Part shown: piece by piece, positions 46,605 through 58,400 of the stretch | How the letters are laid out: each line of letters opens with the position of its first letter | Numbering within the stretch: position 1 is the first letter of the stretch | Assembly (NCBI RefSeq): GCF_026151205.1 | Contig: NC_087075.1 | Span: 10,710,303-10,774,302, forward strand | Origin: Bolinopsis microptera | Lineage: Eukaryota; Ctenophora; Tentaculata; Lobata; Bolinopsidae | Length of the DNA: 64,000 bases | Direction: 5' to 3' | Notes under the pieces: model-generated | Told to the model about the DNA's origin: nothing | What the model saw: the letters and a program-made list of their open reading frames with translations, nothing else | Databases searched by the model: none | Program-made: the position numbers and the translations under genes

Positions 46605-46781
46605 CCGGTATTTGAATCCCTACTACTCTCATTTTTGGATGACGGTTTAACTTTTTCGGGTAGGACAATAACTCCAATAGTATATGAGATTAATACTTGT
46701 CCGGATGTCCATACAGTTTCCGTCCATAACTCCTCAAGCTGAATCAGCATTGGAAAATGCTCAGGGCTGAGGGCCCTAGTT
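46605..46781 (-). CDS. Candidate orphan exon (phase 2 to 2)
   Basis: Acceptor CTTTTACAG and a perfect donor GG/GTAAGT bound 177 nt that are open in one frame: LSPEHFPMLIQLEELWTETV, then WTSGQVLISYTIGVIVLP and a polar KVKPSSKNESS tail. It could be an exon of an unrecognised gene, or an old mobile-element piece next to the LINE relic. No partner exon was found. Confidence 0.25.
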
Positions 46782-46861
46782 CTGTAAAAGCTTAACAATA
46801 TTTGGCGAGTGATATGGTGAGGCCATTAAAAATAAGGTTATTCAATGGTCACTCGTCAGTG

Positions 46862-46926
46862 TAAAAACAGTGAGTCAGTGTACAAACAGTGTACAAACAG
46901 TGTACAAACAGTGTACAAACAGTGAG
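46862..46926. repeat. (GTGTACAAACA)n short tandem repeat
   Basis: Five to six 12-bp units CAGTGTACAAA, with a related GTGAGTCAGTGTA start. Confidence 0.85.
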
Positions 46927-47702
46927 GACTACATTGGCTAAAGTTATACTAGCCCTCCCAGATTTCGACTATTTTCTGTTGAGGCAGTTCATTGTAAAAT
47001 GGTCGCGGCTAATCCTAAACATTACAACCGCCGTCTGCCGTGCTATATTTTAACAATGGCACAGTAAGCTCTGAGCTCTCTAGTAGTAGTACATAGTTAG
47101 GGCTGTCTGATCCTTGCCATTTTAAGATCGCGTGTGGAAAGTAAAATAAAAATAACAATAGCATTATGGCACATTATCTAACGTTGATCTTCCAGATCGC
47201 GCCCTTTTTCAGTATTTGTGTATAGCTCAGGACTTGGAGTAGGAGGGCTCTGATCTTGCGACCAAGCTGAGTTCTCTATGTTTAAGTTTTAACGTCACAT
47301 TTGCTCTAACCAGAGCCCTATCGCTTGCAGTATATAATTATAACTCGTGCAAGTCCGAAATTAAATTAAATGGGCCGTGTGCTGCTTCTAGGAAGTACAT
47401 ATGACAGTGCATATCAGCACACTGTTGGCTTTCTTAGAGACCTGATGAGTACCAAGCGGAAATCATGATTGCCTGGTAAGCAAGTTCACACTCATTCCGA
47501 ATGGCGGTAGACTATTACAGCTACACTGCAGCTTACACTGTAGTGGGAATCGCGTCACTGATATCCTCCGAGCATAATTACCAGAATAAATCCTGTACCA
47601 ATCACAGCTTGGTGACCTGGCCTGCCTGCCTCAGTATATTCTACTTGTGAAACAAGCGCGTCACGCAGTACGCGTATACACATGGCTATGTGAAACGTCA
47701 CA

Positions 47703-48601
47703 TACCTTATCGGACCTTATTTGGACGGACATTACATGAACGGACATAATTATGAACGGACATTAATATGAACGCTCGAAGGCATTCAAAAATATAAAAA
47801 ATCCGAATTTTTTAAAAAATTTTTGACGTTTTTTAATTTCAGCAAATGATTTCTAAATCCATTTTTTATACAGTAAGTAAGAAAAGCAGTCATAAAGCAG
47901 TAAAAATGTTAAAATATGTGTAAATGATCAGTTTTTAATATCACATATCATCTTCATCAAATGGGTTTTCGTGCATGAAATAGTCCATGCTTAAAGCATC
48001 TAGCTTTATGGAAACCTTTTTGATCAATTAAACTACCCCGGTCCTGCATTTCAGTGTTAACTTTTACAAGCCATTCGGCGTGAAGTGGTTTTATCTTAGA
48101 CAACTTAAGGTTAACCTTAACATCACGTGGAGCTTTCCTAGCACTGTTTCATTACCGCCCCTGAGTAATATGAGCTATAACAACGTCGGACAATGTCCTT
48201 GGCAACACGATTTACCGTAATATCTAGAGACTGGAACAAGTTTGTCATGTTGGCGGGGACTAGTTCATGAATTATGTTGTTGAGTGCCATAATTTCGTTG
48301 ACTTTTTTCCGCCAAGTGACCCTTGAAAACATCATATACTAGTAAAGTTTTCTGTGCCTCCGGCAGACCAATACAAGGAGAACCTTTCCGTCGTTAACTT
48401 ACGGCATAATAAAGTTCTCAAAGTTGTCATAATCATATTCTGGACAAAAAGTTCGAAATGGAAAAATGTTTGAAAAAATTTCAACGGACTTTAACTTGGA
48501 CGGACATTAATTGAACGGACTTTATTTGAACGGACATTAAGATGAACGCTAGGGCCTCCAGCGTTCAAATAATGTCCGTCCAAATAAGGTCCGATAAGGT
48601 A
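47703..48601 (-). mobile_element. Pogo-like (Tc1/mariner group) DNA transposon remnant
   Basis: Terminal inverted repeats CCTTATCGGACCTTATTTGG followed by ACGGACATTA are flanked by TA, the expected target duplication. Subterminal ACGGACATTA/ACGGACTTTA units repeat at both ends. On the minus strand the last part of a DDE (pogo/jerky-type) transposase survives in pieces: TLLVYDVFKGHLAEK, then VPANMTNLFQSLDITVN and DIVRRCYSSYYSGAV (48335-48138), then after a frame change LKLSKIKPLHAEWLV. These match the FDVF.GQ, VP.NMT.LFQPLD and LKPLHA.WL signatures. The DNA-binding half and first catalytic Asp are deleted, so it is non-autonomous. Confidence 0.85.
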
Positions 48602-49032
48602 CTTATAAATAAAGCTTCTTTTCGGTTTCCCTTGATTGCTCCATTCGATATTAGTCTTTGCTTTTTGTTTTTGTCTGCTTAGAACGAATTTGTTGTATTC
48701 TATTCGGGTGCCATTGTATTTGTAATATAGGTATGACCTGTGTTATGTCGTCGTTTTAGGATTTGGCCTGATTTGGCACACCGTTAACTAAAACTTTAAG
48801 AGCGTGTAAATTGTGTCAAATTCTAATTCTAAAGTGGGTCTTATTAAGTAAAGTTGTTGGTCGCCTTGCTTTAGACTGCCTGTTGAGTGTTCTAGTTGTC
48901 ACAGGAAAGAGCGTATTAGGGACCTTTCATATTGATATATATTATATAGGGACCTATCAGTATCATCGGGGTTAAAAATTACAACACGTTAGTCTTTATT
49001 GTTTGTTTTTAATAGTAATAAAGTGTTGGAGA

Positions 49033-52000
49033 ATGACAACTTCCATTTTGCTTGTCCTCATCTTGTTGGTGATATCTACAGCTTCCACAGATGAAGAAGG
49101 TATGAAATATGTTATAAAACCATTTCTTATCAGCCTTCAGCTATTTTTACTGAAGAGGAAGAAAGTCATGACCGAAAAACAAAAGTTGGAAGAATACTAA
49201 AAGCCGGCAAACTTTGAATTGTGTTGCCTAATATTTTCATTAAAATTTGGCTGAATCTGGTTTGGCCATCTAATTTGTAGTTAGCTTGACTTTAATTTGA
49301 CATTTTACAAGGTTTATATTCCCACAAAGAGTCCAGTAACATCGCACAGTACGGCGTAGCAACCCAAAAGAGCACTGGTTCTGGCGGGGTTGCTAGCAGA
49401 GCTATAGATGGAAACAAAAGTGGATATTATAGGTTAGAAACAATTATATTTTGTTTCTAATTTTATATACTGATAAAACAAATTCATGATAAAGCAATTG
49501 GTTCTAATTTTATCATATTGACAACAACTTCCCTTTTTGACCACGGAGTACGGACTAAAATATCCTCAGCTACGGCCGATCGTGTACACATACCTATGCA
49601 ACGTGGAAACCAACTTCGACTTGGTGGAAACTGGAGTTCCCATCTGATGTACAGATAGATTGGGTCAACGTATGGAATAGAAAAGAAGCTCCGGCTCGGA
49701 TTAATGATGTTGAGGTATCACAATTACTTATGAAAAATAGAAGGTCTCATCTGACCAGAAACAAAAACAAACAAAAATTAATCATTAATGATAAGTACTA
49801 ATCCTCGCTAGGACAGACTTTACAGCTTACAATTACATTTATTATAAATGATTTATTTTACCAAAACCCATAATCATGGGTAGAGTGGACCGCTGCCAGT
49901 GTCTCTCTTTCCCAAACAAAAGGAAATGATATTAATTTGATTGACCGTTCTCAAATGCAAAATGATACCGAGAATGAAATCGGTCGCTCGCTTTTCCCAT
50001 TCATTCACGGCTTACGAATTGTAATAATTTTCGATTGATTACATGTCAATCAGATGCTGTAAAAATCTCTTTGGGTTGCGTTCGGGTCGATACCTAGTAT
50101 TTCGGGGTAAGGGTGGTAGTTATCACTTATTGAATTAGCTGAAGTTTATTGAATCTTTATTGCCGAGTACAGCTGCCTTTGGGTAGTTCTTCTTAATCTA
50201 TTACAATTGTAAATGAATGGGAAAAGCGAGCGACCGATTTCATTCTCGGTATCATTTTGCATTTGAGAACGGTCAATCAAATTAATATCATTTCCTTTTG
50301 TTTGGGAAAGAGAGACACTGGCAGCGGTCCACTCTACCCATGATTATGGGTTTTGGTAAAATATCATCTCTTTTTGATTATAATGTCAGGGTACTTTATA
50401 AAGTCGAAATATAAACTGATATCTTCATTATAATAAGGAGGAAGTTTCAACGATTTCGAAATTTTTCCTTTAAAAACATTTCCTTGTGTTTAGGTAAGCA
50501 TATCGGTCCATCACTGACTGAATATACCACTTAATACTCATTCAAGTTGACATTAAATTCATATATAATGACATTAAACTGTCGTGGCAAAGCAGAATTT
50601 GTTGGAAATCACGAATGAGCAAAATTCTCACCTTTCGCACCTGCAAACTTTGAGCGGACGTTGCATGCGCATCCAATATTGAATCGCCGTAAATTTTTTC
50701 ATGTAATTGTTTTATATATAGCTTGATAAGCATGCAAAGTTTCAAAGTATTTCAAGAAGAACTGTAATCACAACGGCACTCTAAAGTTGACAGAAAATGA
50801 CGAAAACAGCAATTTTCAGTGATTTTAGCAATTTTCTATCAATTTGGGCGTGTCCCCACGTGTGCAACTTTTTGATTTTCAACTTTAAAACTAGCCTAAT
50901 GCACAATTTATACCTATAGGAAGCAGAACTGAGCTCCACAACCCAAGGCATGGCCCAACACCAAAGAATACTAAATCGCAAAATTGACGTTTTTATAAAA
51001 TAATTCTTCAAAAAAGCACAAACTTCAATGACGAATATCTTTATGAAGGAGCAAGCTAGAAAAACTTTCCGGTAGATTTTCAGAATGCTTGAACAATTAT
51101 CTAAGGTAAAAATTTCCTCAAATTTTGAATAAAATTACTCCTTAATGGGTTAAAATTAATTTTAAAAGTTATTACTTTGTCAAAAATCAAGTTTTAAAAA
51201 CGGTTAACTTGATGACGTCATCAAGGGGTGTTTATGACGTCAAATACATTTTTTATACAATGTAAACTAAAGTGTAAACAATTATTTGCAAGACCTGTGG
51301 TCGGAAATGGCTGTATCTTTTTTACTTTTGAATCTATGGACACTTAAATACAGGCTACAATTGACTGGCAAAGCGTCTATCCCTGAATATATATAATATA
51401 TGTATATCTGTATGTATATGTCCCGACAATCTGTCGTAAAACAGGGGTTCAAGAAAACCCGTTTCTCGATGCTCCTGAAACCTGAAACTTTTTTTGCAGT
51501 CAATTTGGTCAACGTCTAGACGCCCTGAAAAATTTCAGATCTCTAACTCAATTTTAACATGGTTTTTAGGGCACCTGAATATGGCGATTTTGGGTTTTTT
51601 ACCGAATTTCGTATAACAGTGCTGGCGAGTATTTTATGCAAATTTCTTAAAAATCTAAACATAACTATTTTTTATTCCTGTCATCTTTGACATCAAATTA
51701 GAATGTTTTGAACTAAAAATAAATCTGCTGAACGACTTCCGATGAGTTTTAATGCCTGGAAAACTCCTGCCGGAGGCGGCGGCCTTCGGCCGCCGCCTCC
51801 GGCCGGAGTGCACGCTTCGCGTGCACAAAAGAGGCTTGTAACGTGTACCAAAGGGGGTATAATAGTAAAAGGGGTATAATAGTAAAGGGGGTATAATAGT
51901 AAAGGGGGTATAATAGTAAATGGGGAACATAGTATACCCACAATAAATGCAACGGTCGTGCTTGCCAGCACTGTGATATCATCTTTTTGAATTATCGATA

Positions 52001-52272
52001 TTTGAATTGTCTATTTATAAATGTCCAAAAAAGGCGTTTTTAATTTTAACACAACCAATATTAGCACCACCACCACATAAAGGTTAAAACTCGTTCACAG
52101 GTTCATCTTGGCGAAGTTCTATGCGGAACAATAAAATACAAAGGAGGAACTAATCCTTACCATATCAACTGTGGTGCGGTAACAACACCAACTGTTACCA
52201 TTGTAGGTGGCTCTAACAATGCCGGGGTTTTGACACTCTGCGAGGTGGAGGTTTATTCTAGAACTCACATAG
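49033..52272 (+). CDS. Secreted F5/8 type C (eel-fucolectin-like) domain protein, possibly continuing into the sushi exons
   Basis: Exons: 49033-49099 (signal peptide MTTSILLVLILLVISTAS, phase 1), 49312-49432 (phase 2), 49570-49714 (phase 0), 52101-52272 (phase 1). Exons 2-4 form one F5/8C/fucolectin-type domain of about 145 residues: NIAQYGVATQKSTGSGGVAS, SRAIDGN, CTHTYATWKPTSTWWKLEF, VNVWNRKEAPARINDVE and the C-terminal LTLCEVEVY strand. Such domains bind fucosylated or anionic glycans. Known fucolectins use His and two Arg; here a His (CTHTY) and an Arg (WNRKEAPAR) are near the expected places. The last exon ends in phase 1. No stop follows at once, so the chain must splice on, most simply to the sushi exon at 53032, which begins in phase 1. 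The third intron (2.4 kb) contains a foldback element and GC-rich hairpins. Confidence 0.85.
49856..50362. mobile_element. Foldback element with inverted arms of about 150 bp
   Basis: The left arm (ACCAAAACCCATAATCATGG ... GGGAAAGAGAG complement ... CATTCAT, 49856-50010) is repeated inverted at 50213-50362. A loop of about 200 bp lies between. No coding capacity. It lies in the intron of the F5/8C gene. Confidence 0.9.
51209..51242. promoter_or_regulatory. Two TGACGTCA (CRE/ATF-type) sites, one in an 18-bp palindrome
   Basis: CTTGATGACGTCATCAAG is a perfect palindrome; a second TGACGTCA follows 22 bp later. CREB/ATF-family bZIP factors bind this word in animals. Position in an intron 1.3 kb before the candidate first exon at 52532. 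Function is inferred only. Confidence 0.4.
51772..51930. repeat. Two stacked CTTCG hairpins followed by an 18-bp tandem repeat
   Basis: GGAGGCGGCGGCC-TTC-GGCCGCCGCCTCC (13-base arms) and, right after it, GTGCACGC-TTC-GCGTGCAC are perfect stem-loops in a GC island. Next come about five copies of GGGGGTATAATAGTAAA. It looks like the terminal structure of an interspersed repeat, possibly covering about 51.4-51.93 kb. Confidence 0.8.
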
Positions 52273-52531
52273 GTAATACTTTCTTTTTTTTCTTTTCTTA
52301 GTGCACCCAGTCAGACCTTAATCGAGGTCAAACTAAAAGTAATATGCGGATGCTTCACCTCCCTACCAGAATCCACATATATACTTAAGCTAACTCTAAA
52401 GCTAAAGCTAATACTACTAATACTTTGAATTAAAATATTGCGAGGAATTTATTTCCTCCATTAAATCATTTGAATTCAGAAAATTTAATCCACAACACAC
52501 AAAAATGATCTAATTTTGAAAATCCACGAAA

Positions 52532-54373
52532 ATGAGTGCCCGCGACAATATCTGGTTTAACAGTATAATTAGTACTTCCCGGAATATATTTCACGAACCA
52601 CTGCACTGGATCATTATAATTGAACTACTTCTACTTGTCATTTTATTACTGGGCGGTGCTCAGCCTGTCATTCCGCCGAATCTCTATGAACATAATAGCT
52701 TGGGGTCCCCAGGTAATCATTTTAAAGCCATTTCATGCCCGATGTGAATGGTGAACGAACTTACTAACTTATAACTATAAGTTTGATAATCAATCGATTT
52801 CAATTCCACTTGCAGTATACCACAAGAGCTATAACAATTTTAAAAATCGACATTGATTTCGCAAGCATACGTACTATAAAAAAATAAATCTCAAAAACGA
52901 AATAACCGTAAAAAGCGTTGCAGCAGTGACCTTTACAGATACCTAGATTTTATTGTTTATCGTATGATCTTGAGAAGACGGCTGGTACAAAACCGTTATT
53001 TTCCTACTAAGTTGACGGCTCACATATTCAGACACGTGTACAAGTCTCCCAAAAAACATTTTCGACCTGATGACCACTACCTCACTACCTACGTACTATG
53101 GAACTAGAGTGGAAGTGGACTGTATCCCGAGTTACAGCATATCAGGGAGCACACAAATCACCTGCATCAAGGATGATAACTGGAAGTATGAGACAACTCC
53201 TAGCTGTGTTTTAGGCGAGTACTGAGTGTTATAGAATATTGAACATTTTGAAGAATAAATCGGGGAAATAGTACTTTTAAGTAATTAGTAAACTGTAAAT
53301 ATAAAATATCGGAAAATTTCGTGTTACCGTGGCTGTTTGGTTGAACTTGTTAAGATAAAACAGCAGTTGGGTTTATCTAGTAGAGGAAGTATTTTAACAA
53401 CGTCACTTATTTACCGCAGACACATGCACAGAACTACCAGCAGCTGTATCAGACATGACAACAACCACCACCTTCCCCGTCATAGTAGGAACTGTGGTGG
53501 AAGTGAACTGCAAGCCGGGACACACTCTCGCCGGAGACAATACCATCACTTGTATCAGGGACATTTCCTTCACAATCGGTCAACTTCCAACTTGTACCAT
53601 AGGTTTGCAGCTCTCCGTGGGTTGATTTTAGTATTGAAGCACGATCATATTTTTAAACTTATCAAATTTTTCAAATATTTTTGTTGTTTGTTCGTCAAAA
53701 TTCAAAAGTTAAGTTAGCTGAAAAACTTTATAAAACAAGTTTCATGTTAATATTCATAACAGAAGACAACTCAATGTAGAACCTTCGGCTTCAGATCACT
53801 GTACGGGTATGATGATAGAAAACTATCTATCAACTAATGCTGGATATCCTATCACGTACGGGACTGCGATCACAGTGGCATGTGATCCTGAGTACACGTT
53901 ACTGGGCAGCATGGTGATAACTTGCGAGAAGGATATCGCCTACTTCCACGAAAAAGCGCGTCCTAAGTGTGCTAAACTCGACCCAGGTTCGTAGTCGGGG
54001 TAGCTAGAATTTAATTTTATAGATTGAATTTTGTTTTTATAATGTTTGACCATGAGAGCATTTTAAGTGTTTTTTGCTGATATGCAAGCACATAAAACTC
54101 ATTCATGATCATTATGCGTCATAAATCTCCATGTTTAAAGAAACCGTTTTTATGTTAGCAGTTAGACTGTCTTGTCTCGAATATTCGTCAAATCTTTTGT
54201 TGTGGAATTAAAAGAAATTATCATTTTGTCTCTCAGATTTTATTACATTTTCATTTTTTGAATAATTTTAATATGACTGCAAACAATAAGAATAAAAAAT
54301 TATTCCTTAACAACAGATATATACGATTTTTTTTAATGCAGAGCAACTCTCGATGTACCGTGAACAGATTTGA
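52532..54373 (+). CDS. Sushi/CCP-domain protein: hydrophobic first exon plus three CCP exons
   Basis: Exons: 52532-52714 (ATG; a polar N-terminus of about 28 residues, then WIIIIELLLLVILLLGGAQP; phase 1), 53032-53214, 53420-53602, 53795-53986 and perhaps a short last exon 54342-54373 ending in TGA. All junctions are phase 1. Each middle exon is one four-cysteine CCP module of about 60 residues: DTCTSLP...VEVDC...ITCIKDDNW...PSC; DTCTELP...VEVNC...ITCIRD...PTC; DHCTGM...VACDPEYTLLGS...ITCEKD...PKC. The donor at 53215 is GC (GCGAGT), a GC-AG intron. The first exon is either a signal-anchor/signal peptide of a separate gene or an alternative start for the F5/8C gene upstream, whose last exon has the same phase. 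Sushi modules serve in complement-type and adhesion proteins; no protease or TM domain follows. Confidence 0.75.
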
Positions 54374-55435
54374 GATTCACGAGGCTGCAGAGTGCAGAAA
54401 ATTAAAAATGCCATTCGATGGATGAGACCGCTGATTTAAGAATCCTTCGCGAAGTCTTCAAGATAAATTTTAAAAATTCGAATGGTTTCGACTCGGATTT
54501 GACGGATAAATTTTGTGTTATAAATAGGAAAACTCGGGTCCATCCAGATCCCGTGGTCCACTAATAGTTACAGTATCGGTATCTGTACTAATATAACTAC
54601 TGTACCACGTGACCAATAACCACGAACAGGGATAATAACTCTGTTATTCCACACCAGAAGTCAATGACAGAGTAGATCTGCATTCTGCATTAATTGTAGC
54701 ACGTTTAAGTAACTCAGATAAAACGACTAACTCCCATTCTCTCAGCTCTCTTGATCACCTCCAGGTTTTATGAAGTCAGGAAGTGATATTAAATTGAAGC
54801 GCGAATACAGGACTGTTGTAAAACGGTTCATGGAACAGGAGACTACAGTTTCAATTTCCGTCTGCTCCAATTGGTAACCGAGACATAGAGACGCGTATCT
54901 TAATTTAGTGATAACTAGCCTTCCATCACGATAAGTAAACTATTTGGTAGCACCTGGTGCTGCCTTCACTCCTTGACAACTGACAAGGTATCCAATTAGC
55001 ACTGCCGTTCATACTCATAGTGATATGTTTCCAGTTTTCTTTTCGGTTTGTGATGATGGATGTCATACTCATAGGAAAATTTGTGATTGTCATCGGTCGA
55101 TGCTCGCGCAAAGTTGTCAAAAATTTGGACTGAGTAACATATCGTACAAAGTGAAAATGCAAACATCTGTCCAAAAATTTCAAATTGTGGTTCGGTAACA
55201 GTTCGCAAAGGAATAAAATGTTTCGCCTCCGCAAATTTTTGGAAAATACATTGACAAATAGTTTTAAATTTTAATAACTCAAAGGAAAGTTCGTCACAAA
55301 TGTTTTAAAATTTTAATAAAATTCTTCTTCGCACCAAGAGTCAGCTTCATCAAAAACAAATTATTGTACTCAACTCTAGTACCATCCCAGTTTCTAATCG
55401 CTACACAAATAACATCATCGCTGTTTGCACGGACT
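54374..55435. other. Convergent intergenic spacer
   Basis: No exon recognised. The minus-strand gene ends at 55436 and the plus-strand sushi gene at or before 54373, so the genes converge. Frames at 54.9-55.5 kb on the minus strand do not resemble known proteins. Confidence 0.4.
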
Positions 55436-58400
55436 TTAGTCATCAAACGGTAGTATTTTCTGTGGACATCCAATAGAAACAGCATACTGCTGAAGAAAGC
55501 GGGTAGAAGGACACCCCAACTCGTACAAAGTAGCAGGAACCTTGATATTCAGTACTAGTGAGCACATTTCTAGAAACTTCACCCCTAAGTAACACTGAAC
55601 AGGAACAGTGTCTCCTAGCACGTGACTCTTCAGTCTCACCTCCTTCTTACACTCGGTTATGTAGCTGTCTACAGGGTAGTGACGTCTACATTTGGAGAGC
55701 ACCGGACTGTTGAAGATGTCCTCGCAGGGGTTGGTATCTGGTTCTTTGTCTGGATCTGTAGTTAGAAGAGCAGAGTCCCGACAGAGACCTCTGGAATCCA
55801 CTCTCCAGCTCTTAGCAAACAAGTCAACGTTAGTTTCATCCTTGTTCCACTGCTGCCGGTTCCTCATGATGGTCTTGTCGTCATGGTTACTCTCTTCGTC
55901 CCCACAAATACCACAGGTTGGTGTGAGTTTGTTAGAGAGTTGAATGTAAGCAGCAGATATCCCATCCCACGTGAGAGTCACCTGATCAGCTAAAATCAGG
56001 GTCACATGTAATCCATCAAACAGCACTGAAAACTTGCCCACCACTATCTCCTTGCCCTGAGTCAGAGCTACTTTCCGTCCCGCCCTGCCTTTAACAACCA
56101 CCCAACCCCTCATTAAAGTAACCACATCCCAACCAGAGTAAATAGTTACACTCTCCAGACAGGCTCCAGTGTCTCCACAGCGTGTTGTACGACCGTAGAT
56201 CAACCAGGAGGCCATGACACAGTCCATGGCTAATACGTAGTCACAAGCAGAGGTGATGGAGTAGGAGCTGCTGTCAAATGTTATGACTCTGGAGCCGCTG
56301 AACACTGAACATACTGGACCTGGCAGATTGGTGGTCAGGCACAACTTCAGGGATCTTAATTTAGTTATAATAGTGTTCCAAATTATACAAAAAACGGGAA
56401 TCTTGATATGGTTGAAACCTATAAAGGGTTTTTGAGATTCTAGACGATTTGTTTACAAACTTTAATAAGGATAAAAACTTTAAGTACCGGTTTTAGAGGC
56501 GGTCAAGGCTTGGAACCTTTCCAGAATGACTAACTCAACAGTCTGAGAGAACACCACATTGCTGGAACAGTTGGTGACACTACACTGATACATCGCACTG
56601 TCATCAACCAGAGCTCTATTCAGAGTGAGAGTTTTTCCTCTTCCCACAATAAATCTATTGTCACCACGGTTACCATGATCTCCAGAGTCACCATAGTTAC
56701 CAGAGCTACTCTGGTACACTTTATACCACGATATATGAGCAACAGAGGTGCCTGTGACGTCACACTCCAACTCTATCACATCACCAGAGTAGTAGAGGAG
56801 AGGACCAGGATATCCAGCAACCTCCACTGTAATGTCACCAATACCAGCCTCACATCTCCCCTCGTAGAGAACCCCTATCTCTAGCTGGTCAATACAGGAG
56901 GTTTGTTGAAGAGAGCAGAGGTTGAAGTGGGTCCTGCAATCAGACCCACATAGTGGGGATGGCAAGAAATCACCCTTCTCCTGAGGAAAAGAGGTGGAGT
57001 AGGACGTTTGTAATGAAGTGAAAATAACTGAATGCTTTGTCTTTATTGTTGTGTAATAACAATTGTCAAGTGACTTGTTATGAACCCTGCTTTTTTAAGA
57101 GAACCCCTCCACCAATAAAAACTATGTTCTAGTAAGAGACCCCCCCCACCAATAAAAACTCTGTTTTAGTAAGAGACCCGCCCCCCCCCCACCAATAAAA
57201 ACTATGTTCTAGTAAGAGACCCCCCCCCCCCGGTCCCCCCCCCCCAACTTTACTAGTAAGAGTACCTGACAATAGTCTCTACACTGACACTCCGCAGAGA
57301 GGGTGTCATAGTTCACCACACACTTCATATCCCTCCCACCACACTCCACCCCTTCACAAGGGTCTATTACTGTCAGGTACGCGTCCCTAGTCTCACTACC
57401 GTATAGGTTACTAGTCCCACACCTGTACCACCCTTCGTCTAGTTTCGTTATCTGACTGAGGAAGTGACGATATTGAGACTTTATTTTAGGGACGATATTA
57501 TCTGGACCTTGTGGGATCATCAATACAATTAGGGATGTTATTCCTTCAGGGACTGATTTTAAAAATGACGAAAGAGACATTTGTGTAGATCTCCAAAAAA
57601 TGTATATGATGAAATAGTTAATTGAGTTAATTGAGTAAATTGAGTTAATTACCTAATGATATTAGTGACATTAACTCTGCTAACAACCCCGTTATTCTGG
57701 CTCATCTCGCTGATAAAGTTACTGGACACCTCACTAGCTATCACTGGGGAGATGGCAGTCAGGGGTGCCGGGTTACCCTCCACAGTGCACGTGAATATTG
57801 CCACCCCTCCCACAGCAGCTGTTGTGTTTATCGGACCTGGGGGTGGGAGCAGGTTTAAGGGTGGATGTGTGAGTATGTATTATCTTATAACAAAAAAGTG
57901 TGATTAAAGCTCAGTTTGAGTGGCTATTAGTGTGGTTTATTGGCGCAGGGTTATAGCATATTGTTAGTCGTCAAGTAAGAGCTGAAAATTCCAGCTAAGT
58001 TTATGACTGCTTGTGAAACAAGCCAAATTAAGTGATCAAAATTAATATGATTAAAAGCATTTTTTAGTTATGCTTGTCGAACTGGGAGCATTGAGAATGG
58101 CTCTAAACAAATAGTTCTTTTAACTGATGCTAGGGATGCTCGTGAATAAAAAATAGTAACTGGTGAAAATTGCTCCAAACAAAAGTTAGTTTTAACCTCA
58201 ATCCTCATTTATGCGTCATGACTGCTTGCGAAATTGACAGAATTAAAAGTTACACTATAATATATGAACTGTATTCATAATTTACGATCCAAGAGTTTGG
58301 TCACTGTGATATATATTGTACTACAAATTACAATACCTTACAAAATACTGTACCTGACAATATCTTTGCCGAGAACAATTCAATCATGTCGCTTCTACTA

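Noticed and set aside
51655-51982. Minus ORFs with YYTPFTIIPPLLLYP repeats
   Set aside because: Translation of the GGGGGTATAATAGTAAA tandem repeat and adjacent GC hairpin.
53337-53717. 126-codon plus ORF (His/Arg-rich)
   Set aside because: Out-of-frame shadow of the second sushi exon.
57209-57580. Single 123-codon minus ORF as an independent gene
   Set aside because: Its central part is exon 57455-57266 of the VWD-domain gene; the ends are intron sequence.
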